In this document: one piece after another, positions 1 to 6,981 of the stretch
How positions within the stretch are numbered: position 1 is the first letter of the stretch
Layout: every line of letters starts with the position of its first letter
Origin: Fimenecus sp045543095
GTDB lineage: Bacteria > Bacillota > Clostridia > Oscillospirales > Acutalibacteraceae
Length of the DNA: 23,450 nucleotides
NCBI GenBank assembly: GCA_045543095.1
Contig: JAZQMC010000005.1
Span: 1-23,450 of the forward strand
Reading direction: 5' to 3'
Position numbers and translations under genes: made by a program
The notes under the pieces: model-generated
Seen by the model: only the letters and a program-made list of their open reading frames with translations
Told to the model about the DNA's origin: nothing
Databases searched by the model: none

Positions 1-112
1 CCATAGCATAAGCTAGTAAGACCCCATATGGACTATATGGTTGATAGGCTGGAGGTGTACGCACGGTGACGTGTTTAGCTTGCCAGTACTAATAGGTCGA
101 GGGCTTGACCAT
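1..112 (+). rRNA. 23S ribosomal RNA, 3' end (partial)
   Basis: The window opens inside the last part of 23S rRNA. The conserved 3'-terminal region is recognisable: the block around 30-75 (GGCTGGAGGTGTACG type) followed by AGTACTAATAGGTCGAGGGC at 86-105 is the usual Firmicutes 23S end. The exact 3' end is estimated by analogy and may be off by a few bases. The spacer that follows (113-180) contains CTTTGTTCAGTTTTCAGGGT, of the type often seen downstream of 23S in Firmicutes, probably part of the processing stem. Confidence 0.95.
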
Positions 113-180
113 TATTTCTTGGTTTCTATGTACAATTTCTCTCAATCACCCATCCTTTGTTCAGTTTTCAGGGTGTATAC

Positions 181-256
181 GCACCTTTAGCTCAGCTGGT
201 AGAGCACCTGACTCTTAATCAGGGTGTCCAGGGTTCGAGTCCCTGAAGGTGTACCA
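181..256 (+). tRNA. tRNA-Lys (anticodon CTT)
   Basis: A 76-nt cloverleaf with encoded CCA. Acceptor GCACCTT pairs with AAGGTGT (the first pair is G-U). The anticodon stem CCTGA/TCAGG encloses loop CTCTTAA, giving anticodon CTT. The T-loop is GTTCGAG. It lies between 23S and 5S rRNA, so it is presumably released from the rRNA precursor. Confidence 0.96.
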
Positions 257-268
257 CTTGAAAATCAT

Positions 269-344
269 GGCCCGTTGGTCAAGTGGCCTAAGACTCCGGC
301 CTCTCACGCCGGCAACACGAGTTCGAATCTCGTACGGGTCACCA
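269..344 (+). tRNA. tRNA-Glu (anticodon CTC)
   Basis: A 76-nt cloverleaf with encoded CCA. Acceptor GGCCCGT pairs with ACGGGTC. The anticodon stem CCGGC/GCCGG holds loop CTCTCAC, giving anticodon CTC (codon GAG). The T-arm is ACGAGTTCGAATCTCGT. It follows tRNA-Lys by 12 nt and precedes 5S rRNA. Confidence 0.95.
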
Positions 345-395
345 GCCTATAGGCATAATTAAATTTTATACATAATCAGCTTAAAAGGTTGATTA

Positions 396-510
<115 letters not shown>

Positions 511-518
511 ATAAATAT

Positions 519-594
519 TCCTCAATAGCTCAGTCGGTAGAGCACTCGGCTGTTAACCGAGTTGTCGTTGGTTCGAGTCCAACTTGGGGAGCCA
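519..594 (+). tRNA. tRNA-Asn (anticodon GTT)
   Basis: A 76-nt cloverleaf with encoded CCA. Acceptor TCCTCAA pairs with TTGGGGA. The anticodon stem CTCGG/CCGAG encloses loop CTGTTAA, giving GTT. It is the last gene of the ribosomal operon, only 8 nt after 5S, and runs directly into the operon terminator. Confidence 0.96.
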
Positions 595-629
595 AAAAAA
601 TCCAAGTCTTAGGACTTGGATTTTTTTTA
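595..629 (+). terminator. Rho-independent terminator of the rRNA/tRNA operon
   Basis: The 8-bp stem TCCAAGTC/GACTTGGA (601-608 and 613-620) has a TTAG loop and is followed by eight T. An A-tract at 594-600 on the other side would allow function in both directions. Confidence 0.93.
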
Positions 630-632
630 TTC

Positions 633-817
633 ATTGCGAAAGCAATGGCATATCATCAACACGGCATCGCCGTGTTGTATCTCATCAGTCCGTTAGGACT
701 GTATATCATCACGCTTTAGCGTGTATAAAAGCACTTTCGCGATGATGATATACAAAACTAAAGTTTTGATGATATGCAATTCCGCGAGGAATTGATGATA
801 TACAAGGCTGACGCCTT
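633..817. repeat. Hairpin array 1: eight units with GTATATCATCA spacers that invert at the centre
   Basis: Consecutive hairpins: ATTGC-GAAA-GCAAT (633-646), AACACGGC-ATC-GCCGTGTT (658-676), AGTCC-GTTA-GGACT (687-700), ACGC-TTTA-GCGT (711-722), a degenerate apical element (723-742), AAAAC-TAAA-GTTTT (754-767), AATTCC-GCGA-GGAATT (778-793) and AAGGC-TGAC-GCCTT (804-817). The left spacers read TATCATCA (651-658), GTATCTCATCA (677-687) and GTATATCATCA (701-711). The right spacers are the reverse complement: TGATGATATAC (743-753), TGATGATATGC (767-777) and TGATGATATAC (793-803). Nested pairing 701-711 with 743-753 is perfect, 677-687 with 767-777 is 10 of 11 counting one wobble, and 651-658 with 793-800 is perfect. 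The array can therefore fold as a fishbone. Nothing in it looks coding. Confidence 0.88.
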
Positions 818-863
818 GATTTGTTGCAAAAGTTTTGTTATACTAACATACGAGGTGAGTTTT

Positions 864-1214
864 ATGAGCAAAGATGCCTACGGCGTTAAATTGGTTTATA
901 AATATGTAGTTCATAGTCAAAATCCGCAAGAGTTATATGAGGAACAAATTTTAAAAATTTATGCTGAATCTTTTGATGATGCATATCAAAAAGCTGATAA
1001 GCATGTTGAATCGTATATTGATAAATATACAAATATTAACGGAGATAACGTTGAGATTTTCTTATACAAGGAAGTTGATTGTTTCAAATGCTATGAAGAT
1101 GATAGTGATATTGAAGAAATATATTCTGGTTTTTTAAAATTAGACGATAATTCATTAAAGTCAATCACTACTCCTTGTGAAACAGAAGAATTAAAAATAT
1201 TAAGACATAAATAA
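864..1214 (+). CDS. DUF4288-like small protein
   Basis: A 116-aa soluble protein. The pattern of an N-terminal beta segment (VKLVYKYVV), then EEQILKIYAESFDDAYQKAD (residues 26-45), then a YTNINGDNVEIFLYKEVDCF strand-rich segment and a terminal EIYSGFL resembles the DUF4288 family of small phage- and toxin-associated or orphan proteins; the assignment is by eye. The start at 864 is chosen because CGAGGTGAG lies 5 nt upstream. The in-frame ATG at 774 lies inside hairpin array 1 and has no ribosome site. The gene stands alone, directly after the array, and ends at a weak terminator. No catalytic motif is visible and its function is unknown. Confidence 0.72.
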   Translation: MSKDAYGVKLVYKYVVHSQNPQELYEEQILKIYAESFDDAYQKADKHVESYIDKYTNINGDNVEIFLYKEVDCFKCYEDDSDIEEIYSGFLKLDDNSLKSITTPCETEELKILRHK

Positions 1215-1231
1215 AAAACATTTTACCTTGC

Positions 1232-1263
1232 AGAAACTCTTGAGAAATCGAGGGTTTCTTTTT
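1232..1263 (+). terminator. Probable terminator of the DUF4288-like gene
   Basis: Stem AGAAACTC/GGGTTTCT (1232-1239 and 1252-1259, one G-T pair) with a 12-nt loop, followed by a short T run. It is moderately weak. Confidence 0.6.
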
Positions 1264-1373
1264 GGTAAGAAAAGAGTTGAGATATTATTGACAAATTTGG
1301 GTTTGTTGAAATGCAAAATGTAAAAGGCAAAGTGCAAAATATCGGGTCTGCGAGCAATTATATAATTGGGTAG

Positions 1374-1458
1374 GTCATTCTGAGGAACGAAGTGACGAAG
1401 AATCTCTACTGGTTTTACTCTCTATTTAAAATAGATTCTTCGCTTCGCTCAGAATGAC
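1374..1458. repeat. MITE-like inverted repeat, copy 1 (GTCATTCTGA family)
   Basis: Inverted arms GTCATTCTGAG...GAAGAATCT (1374-1405) and AGATTCTTCG...CAGAATGAC (1433-1458) flank about 27 bp of AT-rich DNA. A related copy is at 6902-6973. Arms of this type (CATTCTGAGCGAAGCGAAGAA) are a widely dispersed bacterial repeat. The left arm carries an extra segment (GGAACGAAGTGACG) relative to the right arm. The rest of the 1264-1575 gap holds only an AT-rich tract with GCAAAATG-type direct repeats (1312-1342) and a promoter near its end. Confidence 0.82.
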
Positions 1459-1516
1459 ACAGGCCAAAATCATCCCGACAAATTCAAATTTACAAGCCTT
1501 TAAAATGTAATAAAGG

Positions 1517-1545
1517 TTGATTTTATTAAATAATTATGCTATTTT
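1517..1545 (+). promoter_or_regulatory. Putative sigma-A promoter of the metallophosphoesterase gene
   Basis: -35 TTGATT (1517-1522), 17-bp spacer, -10 TATTTT (1540-1545). It lies about 30 bp upstream of the start codon. Confidence 0.5.
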
Positions 1546-1575
1546 AAAGATATAAGTTGAAAGGGAGTGGCTATT

Positions 1576-2835
1576 TTGAAAAAAGAAAAAGCTAAAAAAG
1601 TGAAAAAAGGTTTACTTGTAACTATTGCCGTAGTTATGGTTCTTGCTGTTGTAATTACAGGACTTAATTATTTTGCAGTACAGAATCTTTTGAAAAAAGG
1701 TAATGCATACAACAAAGTTGAAATTGAAAATCAGCTTGTTCCTCAAAAAGATGAAAACGGAAACTGGTATTTTACTACCGACAGTGATTTCAAGGTAATG
1801 CAACTTACCGATATTCATATCGGTGGCGGGTTTATGTCAAAAAATGTTGATGAAAAAGCTCTTAATGCAGTTGCGACAATGATTACCAAAGAAAAGCCCG
1901 ACCTTGTTATTGCAACCGGCGATATTGCATTTCCTGTGCCTTATTCAGCAGGTACATTCAACAATTATAGCGGTGCAAAGGCATTTGCTAACCTTATGGA
2001 AAGCCTCGGTGTATATTGGGACGTTACTTTTGGCAATCACGATGCCGAGTGTTATTCATATTTTGACAGAGAATCTGTTGCAGAATTTTATGAAAACGAA
2101 GATTATAAGTATTGTTTGTTCCAGGCAGGTCCTGAAGATGTTGACGGTTATGGGAACCACACCATTGAAGTTAAAAACTCAAAGGGTATCATTACTCAGG
2201 CTATAATTTTAATTGACTCTCAGGCTTATGTAAAAGATAATCTTGTTGAAAGCATCAAGGGTACTTATGACAACATTCACCCTAATCAAGTTGAATGGTA
2301 TGAGTCTGAAATCAAGCGAATGAACGCTGAAAATGAGAAAATCAGCAAAGAGTCTGTACCTGTTCAATCTCTCGCATTTTTCCATATTCCATTGGTAGAA
2401 ATGCTTGATAGCTGGAATGAATTTTCAGAAAACAATTATAAAGACACGGAAAACTTTAAATATATTGACGGTGTAATGGGCGAAGGCGGTAAAGTGGTTT
2501 ACTGCGGTCTGGGTGAAGATGAAATGTTTGAAAAAATGCTTGAACTTCAGTCAACAAAGGCAATGTTCAACGGTCACGACCACCTTAACAATACCACTTT
2601 TGAATATAAGGGTATTCAGTTCAGTTATGGTTACAGTATTGACTACTTTGCATATTCGGGCATTGATAAGCTCGGCTCACAGAGAGGATGCACAATGATT
2701 ACCTGTAAGCCCGATACAAGCTTTACTATTGATAAATACAACTACTATTCCGAAAGATATGACCTTGAAGGCTTCAATCGAGAAGAAGTAACAATGCAGT
2801 TTGAAGATGTTACATATCAAGTTATCGCAGAATAA
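1576..2835 (+). CDS. Membrane-anchored calcineurin-like metallophosphoesterase
   Basis: About 419 aa. A basic N-terminus (residues 2-12, many Lys) and one hydrophobic segment (13-33) look like an uncleaved signal anchor, so the enzyme probably acts outside the membrane. The metallophosphoesterase signature is complete: TDIH (D79, H81), GD (D116), GNHD (N154, H155), a His in FFHIP (H270) and GHDH (H334, H336). These ligate the two-metal centre that hydrolyses phosphate mono- or diesters. The closest general type is the purple-acid or Dcr2-like phosphatases; the substrate cannot be told. I chose TTG at 1576 because AAGGGAG sits 9 nt before it, whereas GTG at 1567 abuts the ribosome site. The gene is flanked by its own promoter and terminator, so it is probably monocistronic. 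Confidence 0.9.
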   Translation: MKKEKAKKVKKGLLVTIAVVMVLAVVITGLNYFAVQNLLKKGNAYNKVEIENQLVPQKDENGNWYFTTDSDFKVMQLTDIHIGGGFMSKNVDEKALNAVATMITKEKPDLVIATGDIAFPVPYSAGTFNNYSGAKAFANLMESLGVYWDVTFGNHDAECYSYFDRESVAEFYENEDYKYCLFQAGPEDVDGYGNHTIEVKNSKGIITQAIILIDSQAYVKDNLVESIKGTYDNIHPNQVEWYESEIKRMNAENEKISKESVPVQSLAFFHIPLVEMLDSWNEFSENNYKDTENFKYIDGVMGEGGKVVYCGLGEDEMFEKMLELQSTKAMFNGHDHLNNTTFEYKGIQFSYGYSIDYFAYSGIDKLGSQRGCTMITCKPDTSFTIDKYNYYSERYDLEGFNREEVTMQFEDVTYQVIAE

Positions 2836-2880
2836 TTTTTAAACCACCTTTTAAGGTGCTTAGGTTTATGACCGCACATA

Positions 2881-2910
2881 AAACCCCCGATTTAATCGGG
2901 GGTTTACTAT
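2881..2910 (+). terminator. Rho-independent terminator after the metallophosphoesterase gene
   Basis: Strong GC stem CCCCCGAT/ATCGGGGG inside AAA...TTT flanks (2881-2905). A second small hairpin, CACCTT/AAGGTG (2845-2858), lies between the stop codon and this terminator. Confidence 0.9.
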
Positions 2911-3015
2911 TATGACACGAAAAGTATCGCAATTGCTACTGTTAATTGCTTTATATTCTTTATGAGATTTGCTATTTTTAATTTATATTCTAAAAGCAGA
3001 AAGGACATAAAGAAT

Positions 3016-3684
3016 ATGAAAACACATAAAAAGAAATCACTAATTTTTGGAACAGTATCTATTTTTGCATTTGTAATTTGGACGATATTGATACAGACAA
3101 TAGATGTTCAACCCGTAGGTTTAAAGGGGACAAATGTGGGACTTGCCACATTCAACACATGGTTTCACTCAATAACAGGAGTGAATATGATACTTTATAC
3201 CATTACCGATTGGTTGGGGCTTGTGCCTATATTCATGGGTATGATTTTTGGCTTTGTGGGGCTCGTACAATGGATAAAAGGTCGAAATTTATTTAAAGTT
3301 GATTTTGACATTCGTGTTTTAGGGATATATTATATTGTAGTAATGTTTTGCTACCTGATTTTTGAGATGATTCCTATAAATTACAGACCAATCTTCATCA
3401 ATGGTTTTATGGAAGCATCTTATCCGTCATCAACAACATTACTTGTGTTGGGGGTTATGCCAACACTTATTTTTCAAGCAAATCGCAGAGTGAAAAATGA
3501 TAAAATCAAGAAGATTATAAGCATTATTACAATTATGTTTTCTGTATTTATGGTGGTTGGAAGACTTGTTTCAGGAGTTCATTGGATTACGGATATAATA
3601 GGTTCAATTCTTTTAAGTGCAGGATTGTTTTATATTTACAAGGGGGTTGTGTTGTGGAATTCCATGAAAAGCTTCAGGAATTAA
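3016..3684 (+). CDS. PAP2-superfamily membrane protein with degenerate active site
   Basis: A 222-aa polytopic membrane protein with about six hydrophobic segments. PAP2 lipid phosphatases use three motifs: K-x6-RP, PSGH and SR-x5-H-x3-D. Here the third is intact (R183, H189, D193 in GRLVSGVHWITD). The first has RP at 124-125 but Glu at 117 where Lys is expected, and the second reads PSST (137-140), lacking the catalytic-acid His. It may bind lipid phosphates, or use altered chemistry on undecaprenyl or phosphatidate substrates. The start at 3016 has AAAGGA 11 nt upstream; an in-frame ATG at 2962 has none. Its last 31 bp overlap the next gene in another frame, implying co-transcription and translational coupling. 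Confidence 0.8.
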   Translation: MKTHKKKSLIFGTVSIFAFVIWTILIQTIDVQPVGLKGTNVGLATFNTWFHSITGVNMILYTITDWLGLVPIFMGMIFGFVGLVQWIKGRNLFKVDFDIRVLGIYYIVVMFCYLIFEMIPINYRPIFINGFMEASYPSSTTLLVLGVMPTLIFQANRRVKNDKIKKIISIITIMFSVFMVVGRLVSGVHWITDIIGSILLSAGLFYIYKGVVLWNSMKSFRN

Positions 3685-4262
3685 GAAAAAACAAAGGGCT
3701 TACCCAAGAAGAATTGGCAGAAGCTTTATATGTTTCAAGAACTGCTGTTTCAAAATGGGAATCGGGTAGGGGATACCCGAATATTGAGTCATTAAAAGCT
3801 ATATCCAAGTTTTTTTCGGTATCAATAGACGATTTGTTATCAAGTGAAAAATTGCTCTCAATTGCCGAAAAAGAAAACAAATCGAACATTCGCAATATGT
3901 GTGACTTGTTGTTCGGGATTGTAGATTTGTTTTCGTTCATTCTCATCGTTTTACCTTTGTATCCTAATACAATTGATGATTTTGTTTATTCTGTAAATCT
4001 GTTGAATTACACACAGACCACATTGGTAAACAAAACAATTTATTGGATTATGTTTATTTCTCTTATGGCGTTGGGAATGGCCAAAGTAATACTTACAAAA
4101 ATAAATGCAGAAAAAAGCAATAAAATCCTTATGGGATTTTCAATGATAATAAGTATTGTGTTGGTGTTATTCCTTGCCCTTACAAGAGAAGCCTATGCTG
4201 TGGTGGTAGTATTTTTACTCTTGCTGATAAAGGGGATAATACTCTTAAAATATATAAAGTGA
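3654..4262 (+). CDS. Membrane-tethered XRE-family transcriptional regulator
   Basis: 202 aa. Residues 5-60 form a Cro/C1-type helix-turn-helix (KNKGLTQEELAEALYVSRTAVSKWE, then SLKAISKFFSVSIDDLL). Residues about 80-202 contain four or so hydrophobic helices, an arrangement common in Firmicutes regulators that sense the membrane or a partner membrane protein. I chose the GTG start at 3654 because AGGGGG ends 7 nt before it; it lies inside the PAP2 gene. The overlap makes the PAP2 protein a natural partner or target, but that is inference. A terminator follows 9 bp after the stop. Confidence 0.88.
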   Translation: MEFHEKLQELRKNKGLTQEELAEALYVSRTAVSKWESGRGYPNIESLKAISKFFSVSIDDLLSSEKLLSIAEKENKSNIRNMCDLLFGIVDLFSFILIVLPLYPNTIDDFVYSVNLLNYTQTTLVNKTIYWIMFISLMALGMAKVILTKINAEKSNKILMGFSMIISIVLVLFLALTREAYAVVVVFLLLLIKGIILLKYIK

Positions 4263-4270
4263 AAAAAATA

Positions 4271-4292
4271 AGGGACGCATAGCGTCCCTTTT
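4271..4292. terminator. Bidirectional terminator between convergent genes
   Basis: GGGACGC-ATA-GCGTCCC (4272-4288) with TTTT on the right and an A-rich tract on the left (4262-4270). It serves the XRE gene on the plus strand and the alpha-galactosidase gene on the minus strand. Confidence 0.88.
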
Positions 4293-4298
4293 ATAATT

Positions 4299-6386
4299 TT
4301 ATTTAGCCTTTATCTTAATTATCTTATGGTATCCCATACCTCTTATGGTCATTGGAATTCCCACATTTTTAAGGTATGCGCCGGATTTTTCATACTTTGT
4401 TTTATCTATTTGGAAGGTGTAAACCGTGTCATCATCAAGACCTTCAAATTTGATTGGAATCTGCTTTTTCATATACTTTGTAACAACGGAAGAAATGAAT
4501 GCAACAGATTCTTTTTTATCTTCACTTACATAGTGATTGAAAAGGATTTCGTCTTTTTCAGTATCAAGAATTCTATAAAGGTCACCAAACTGCACAAGAT
4601 GGCGGATTCCTTTATAAAGCTCAATATTTTTCTTTGCACAAGCCAAATCTTTCAAGCCATATTTAGTAAGATTACCGCCAACACCTAACGCACCCTGCAT
4701 TGCTACATGGAAGCGGAAGTCAAGGCTCATTGGCGGGTTATACCAGTTAATATCGGTCACCCAAGCACGCATAACTTTAGTTGGTCTTAAATATGTAAAC
4801 CATTTTTGCATCATCATTCGGTCGATAGAGCTTGTATTGTCGCTTGGCCACACTTGGTCAAAGTGAAGAAGTGCACCATAATCGCTTCTGCCGCCGCCCG
4901 AAGAACAACTTTCAATGCATACATCGGGATGCTTTTCCTTTAACCTATCAACAATATCATAAACCGCCTGTGTATGACGATACCACAATTCTTGTGGACA
5001 ATCCAAATTCTCTGCACCTGTTTCAGAAAGCGGACGATTCATATCCCACTTAATATATTTGATATTGTGATTTGTGAGCATTTCGTCCATTCGCTCAAAA
5101 ATATAATCCTGAACATCTTTGCGAGTCATATTGAGCACTAACTGATGACGAAGTGTATTTGCGGTACGGGTGTCATAATGATAAGCCCAATCGGGATGCT
5201 CGCGGAACAAATCAGAATCGGGATTTACCATTTCAGGCTCAAACCAAAGCCCAAAATCCATACCGAGCTTATTAACATTTTTAATAAGTTGGTCAATTCC
5301 GCGGGGGAACTTAACAGGGTTTACATACCAGTCGCCAAGACCCGCACGGTCGTGATTTCTTGCACCAAACCAACCGTCGTCCATAACGAAAAGCTCGCAG
5401 CCCATTTTTGCCGCACGCTTTGCAAGTGCTGTCTGGTGAAGCACATTAACATCAAATTCTGTTGCTTCCCAAGAGTTATAAAGCACGGGCAGAATTTTAT
5501 TGTTGAACTGCTTTGGCAACACATGATTTATTGCAAAGCGGTTCATTTGACGGCTCATTTCACCAAAACCAACGGTGTATCCACAGAAGAATTTAGGGGC
5601 TGTAAAGGTTTCGCCACCATTTAATTCATATTTAAAATCGTGGTCGTTAAGCCCCATTGAAACTCTTGTTTTATAGAACAAGTCACGAGTGCAAAGCACT
5701 TTAAAACTACCGCTGTAAGCGAGCGTACCAAAATAAACATCGCCATGATTTTCGTCTGCATTCTGATGTGCTATGAAATATGGTGACTGATTGTGCCCCG
5801 TTGTGCCACGCTTACTGTCAAATACGAGAGCACCACCCTGAAGTTCGGACTCGGTTTCAACATATTCGCCACCCCAACTACCGTTGGTGTTTTTTATTTT
5901 ATAAGGGTACTGTGACGGCAATGTAAGTTCACCGCTGAATATACGGTCAAGAACTATTTTTTCATTGCCCTTATTAGTCACTTCAACCCAACGGGTGATG
6001 ATGTCGTCATTGTCATTGACTTTATATTTAAGTGCAATCTGCAAGGGATAAACCTTGTCCTTGAAAATAACAGTCAATTCGTTATTTTCTGCCTCTGCAT
6101 TCACGAATTCAAGTTCGATTTCACGGCATTTATCGGGGAACTGAACTTTCAAATCACTTTCGCGGTACATTGTTCCGCCGAAAACGGTGTATTCCTGACA
6201 CGCCATATCAAGTCTTGTGTGGTTTGAGTTTTCGTCCCATATATCAGTTGCCTCATAATCGTTCACATTGCATTTTTTACCCCAATGAATGTGACGATTA
6301 TAGCCGTATTTATCAACACCCAACACATAATGGGCGTTTTTTGTTTCAAGCACAAAAATATTGTTATCTAAAATATGTATTGCCAT
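4299..6386 (-). CDS. Alpha-galactosidase, glycoside hydrolase family 36
   Basis: A 695-aa cytoplasmic enzyme (no signal peptide) that releases terminal alpha-galactose from oligosaccharides such as raffinose or melibiose. Layout is typical of GH36: N-terminal beta-sandwich (about 1-290), TIM barrel (about 295-610) and C-terminal beta domain. Signatures are clear: WEATEFDVN (306-314), FVMDDGWFG (333-341), GLWFEPEMV (379-387), KWDMNR (446-451, nucleophile D448), CSSGGGRSD (494-502) and WPSDNT (513-518, acid/base D516). Its length matches the shorter clostridial GH36 type. The start has AAAGGGG upstream and lies 14 nt after the stop of the YhcH-family gene, so the two form an operon. Specificity within GH36 cannot be settled from sequence. 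Confidence 0.95.
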   Translation of the reverse strand: MAIHILDNNIFVLETKNAHYVLGVDKYGYNRHIHWGKKCNVNDYEATDIWDENSNHTRLDMACQEYTVFGGTMYRESDLKVQFPDKCREIELEFVNAEAENNELTVIFKDKVYPLQIALKYKVNDNDDIITRWVEVTNKGNEKIVLDRIFSGELTLPSQYPYKIKNTNGSWGGEYVETESELQGGALVFDSKRGTTGHNQSPYFIAHQNADENHGDVYFGTLAYSGSFKVLCTRDLFYKTRVSMGLNDHDFKYELNGGETFTAPKFFCGYTVGFGEMSRQMNRFAINHVLPKQFNNKILPVLYNSWEATEFDVNVLHQTALAKRAAKMGCELFVMDDGWFGARNHDRAGLGDWYVNPVKFPRGIDQLIKNVNKLGMDFGLWFEPEMVNPDSDLFREHPDWAYHYDTRTANTLRHQLVLNMTRKDVQDYIFERMDEMLTNHNIKYIKWDMNRPLSETGAENLDCPQELWYRHTQAVYDIVDRLKEKHPDVCIESCSSGGGRSDYGALLHFDQVWPSDNTSSIDRMMMQKWFTYLRPTKVMRAWVTDINWYNPPMSLDFRFHVAMQGALGVGGNLTKYGLKDLACAKKNIELYKGIRHLVQFGDLYRILDTEKDEILFNHYVSEDKKESVAFISSVVTKYMKKQIPIKFEGLDDDTVYTFQIDKTKYEKSGAYLKNVGIPMTIRGMGYHKIIKIKAK

Positions 6387-6400
6387 TTTTTAATCCCCTT

Positions 6401-6847
6401 TTATACCTTAACTTTCACAACTACCTTACGGCAAGTCATTGCCTTGTTGTTTGTAGCAACGCCGGGACAATGCAAATCGTTGGGATAAAGTACCATAAAA
6501 CTATTCTTAATAAGTGTAATCGCCTCTGTTTTGCACTCATAAAACCATACATCATTTTCGGGAATTGCCTGTGTTTCTGTTTTTTCACAGCTTATAGGAG
6601 CAACGCCTATAAGTTCCTCGCCCTCAACCATAAACTGAATATCTATGTACTTTTTGTGAGCCTCTGAAATGGTCTTTTCGGGGTCGGTGTTGTACTCCTG
6701 CACCATATAGAAAATATTATCGCCGTCAAGCTCATATCTGCCCAATTCCATAGCCTTAAAATCAGTTTTAGAGAGGAATTCGAGAGAGGTATAAACCCTG
6801 CCCAATCCCTCATAGTTTTTAATGTTTTCCAATGTATCAAAAATCAT
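6401..6847 (-). CDS. YhcH/YjgK/YiaL-family (DUF386) sugar-metabolism protein
   Basis: A 148-aa, cupin-like beta-rich protein matching the YhcH/YiaL/EbgC family (conserved block SEAHKKYIDIQFMVEGEE followed by GV, then the F/YPNDLHCPG segment carrying metal-ligand His). Members bind a metal and are associated with sialic acid or other sugar catabolism, often as mutarotase or epimerase-like partners of glycosidases. It is the first gene of an operon with the GH36 alpha-galactosidase, which suggests it handles the released sugar. I prefer ATG at 6847 over GTG at 6856 because the ribosome site GGGTG overlaps the GTG. The leader is very short. Confidence 0.88.
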   Translation of the reverse strand: MIFDTLENIKNYEGLGRVYTSLEFLSKTDFKAMELGRYELDGDNIFYMVQEYNTDPEKTISEAHKKYIDIQFMVEGEELIGVAPISCEKTETQAIPENDVWFYECKTEAITLIKNSFMVLYPNDLHCPGVATNNKAMTCRKVVVKVKV

Positions 6848-6864
6848 ATTTATCACCCGAAATC

Positions 6865-6893
6865 AATATACCAAACAATGTAAAAAAAGTCAA
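6865..6893 (-). promoter_or_regulatory. Promoter of the yhcH-alpha-galactosidase operon
   Basis: On the minus strand: -35 TTGACT (6893-6888), exactly 17 bp, -10 TATATT (6870-6865). Predicted transcription start is near 6858, only about 11 nt from the start codon. Confidence 0.72.
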
Positions 6894-6901
6894 TAAAAAA
6901 G

Positions 6902-6973
6902 GTCATTCTGAGCGAAGCGAAGAATCTCTGCTCAAATTATGAGATTCTTCGTCATTACACTCTTCAGAATGAC
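6902..6973. repeat. MITE-like inverted repeat, copy 2 (GTCATTCTGA family)
   Basis: Left arm GTCATTCTGAGCGAAGCG... and right arm ...TCTTCAGAATGAC, with AGAATCTC/GAGATTCT inner arms around a short loop. It is related to the element at 1374-1458. It sits 8 bp past the stop of the 144-aa gene and 8 bp upstream of the yhcH promoter -35, so it could act as a terminator for the former. Confidence 0.82.
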
Positions 6974-6981
6974 TTTGGTTT

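Noticed and set aside
633..817. CRISPR array
   Set aside because: The constant spacer is only 8-11 bp, the variable parts are hairpins rather than unique protospacer-like sequences, the unit length varies, and no cas gene is near.
774..863. N-terminal extension of the DUF4288-like protein starting at ATG 774
   Set aside because: It would translate hairpin array 1, has no ribosome site, and a good AGGTG site supports the start at 864.
5145..5624. Antisense ORF on the plus strand within the GH36 gene
   Set aside because: It is a shadow of the well-supported alpha-galactosidase frame; its protein shows no recognisable motif.
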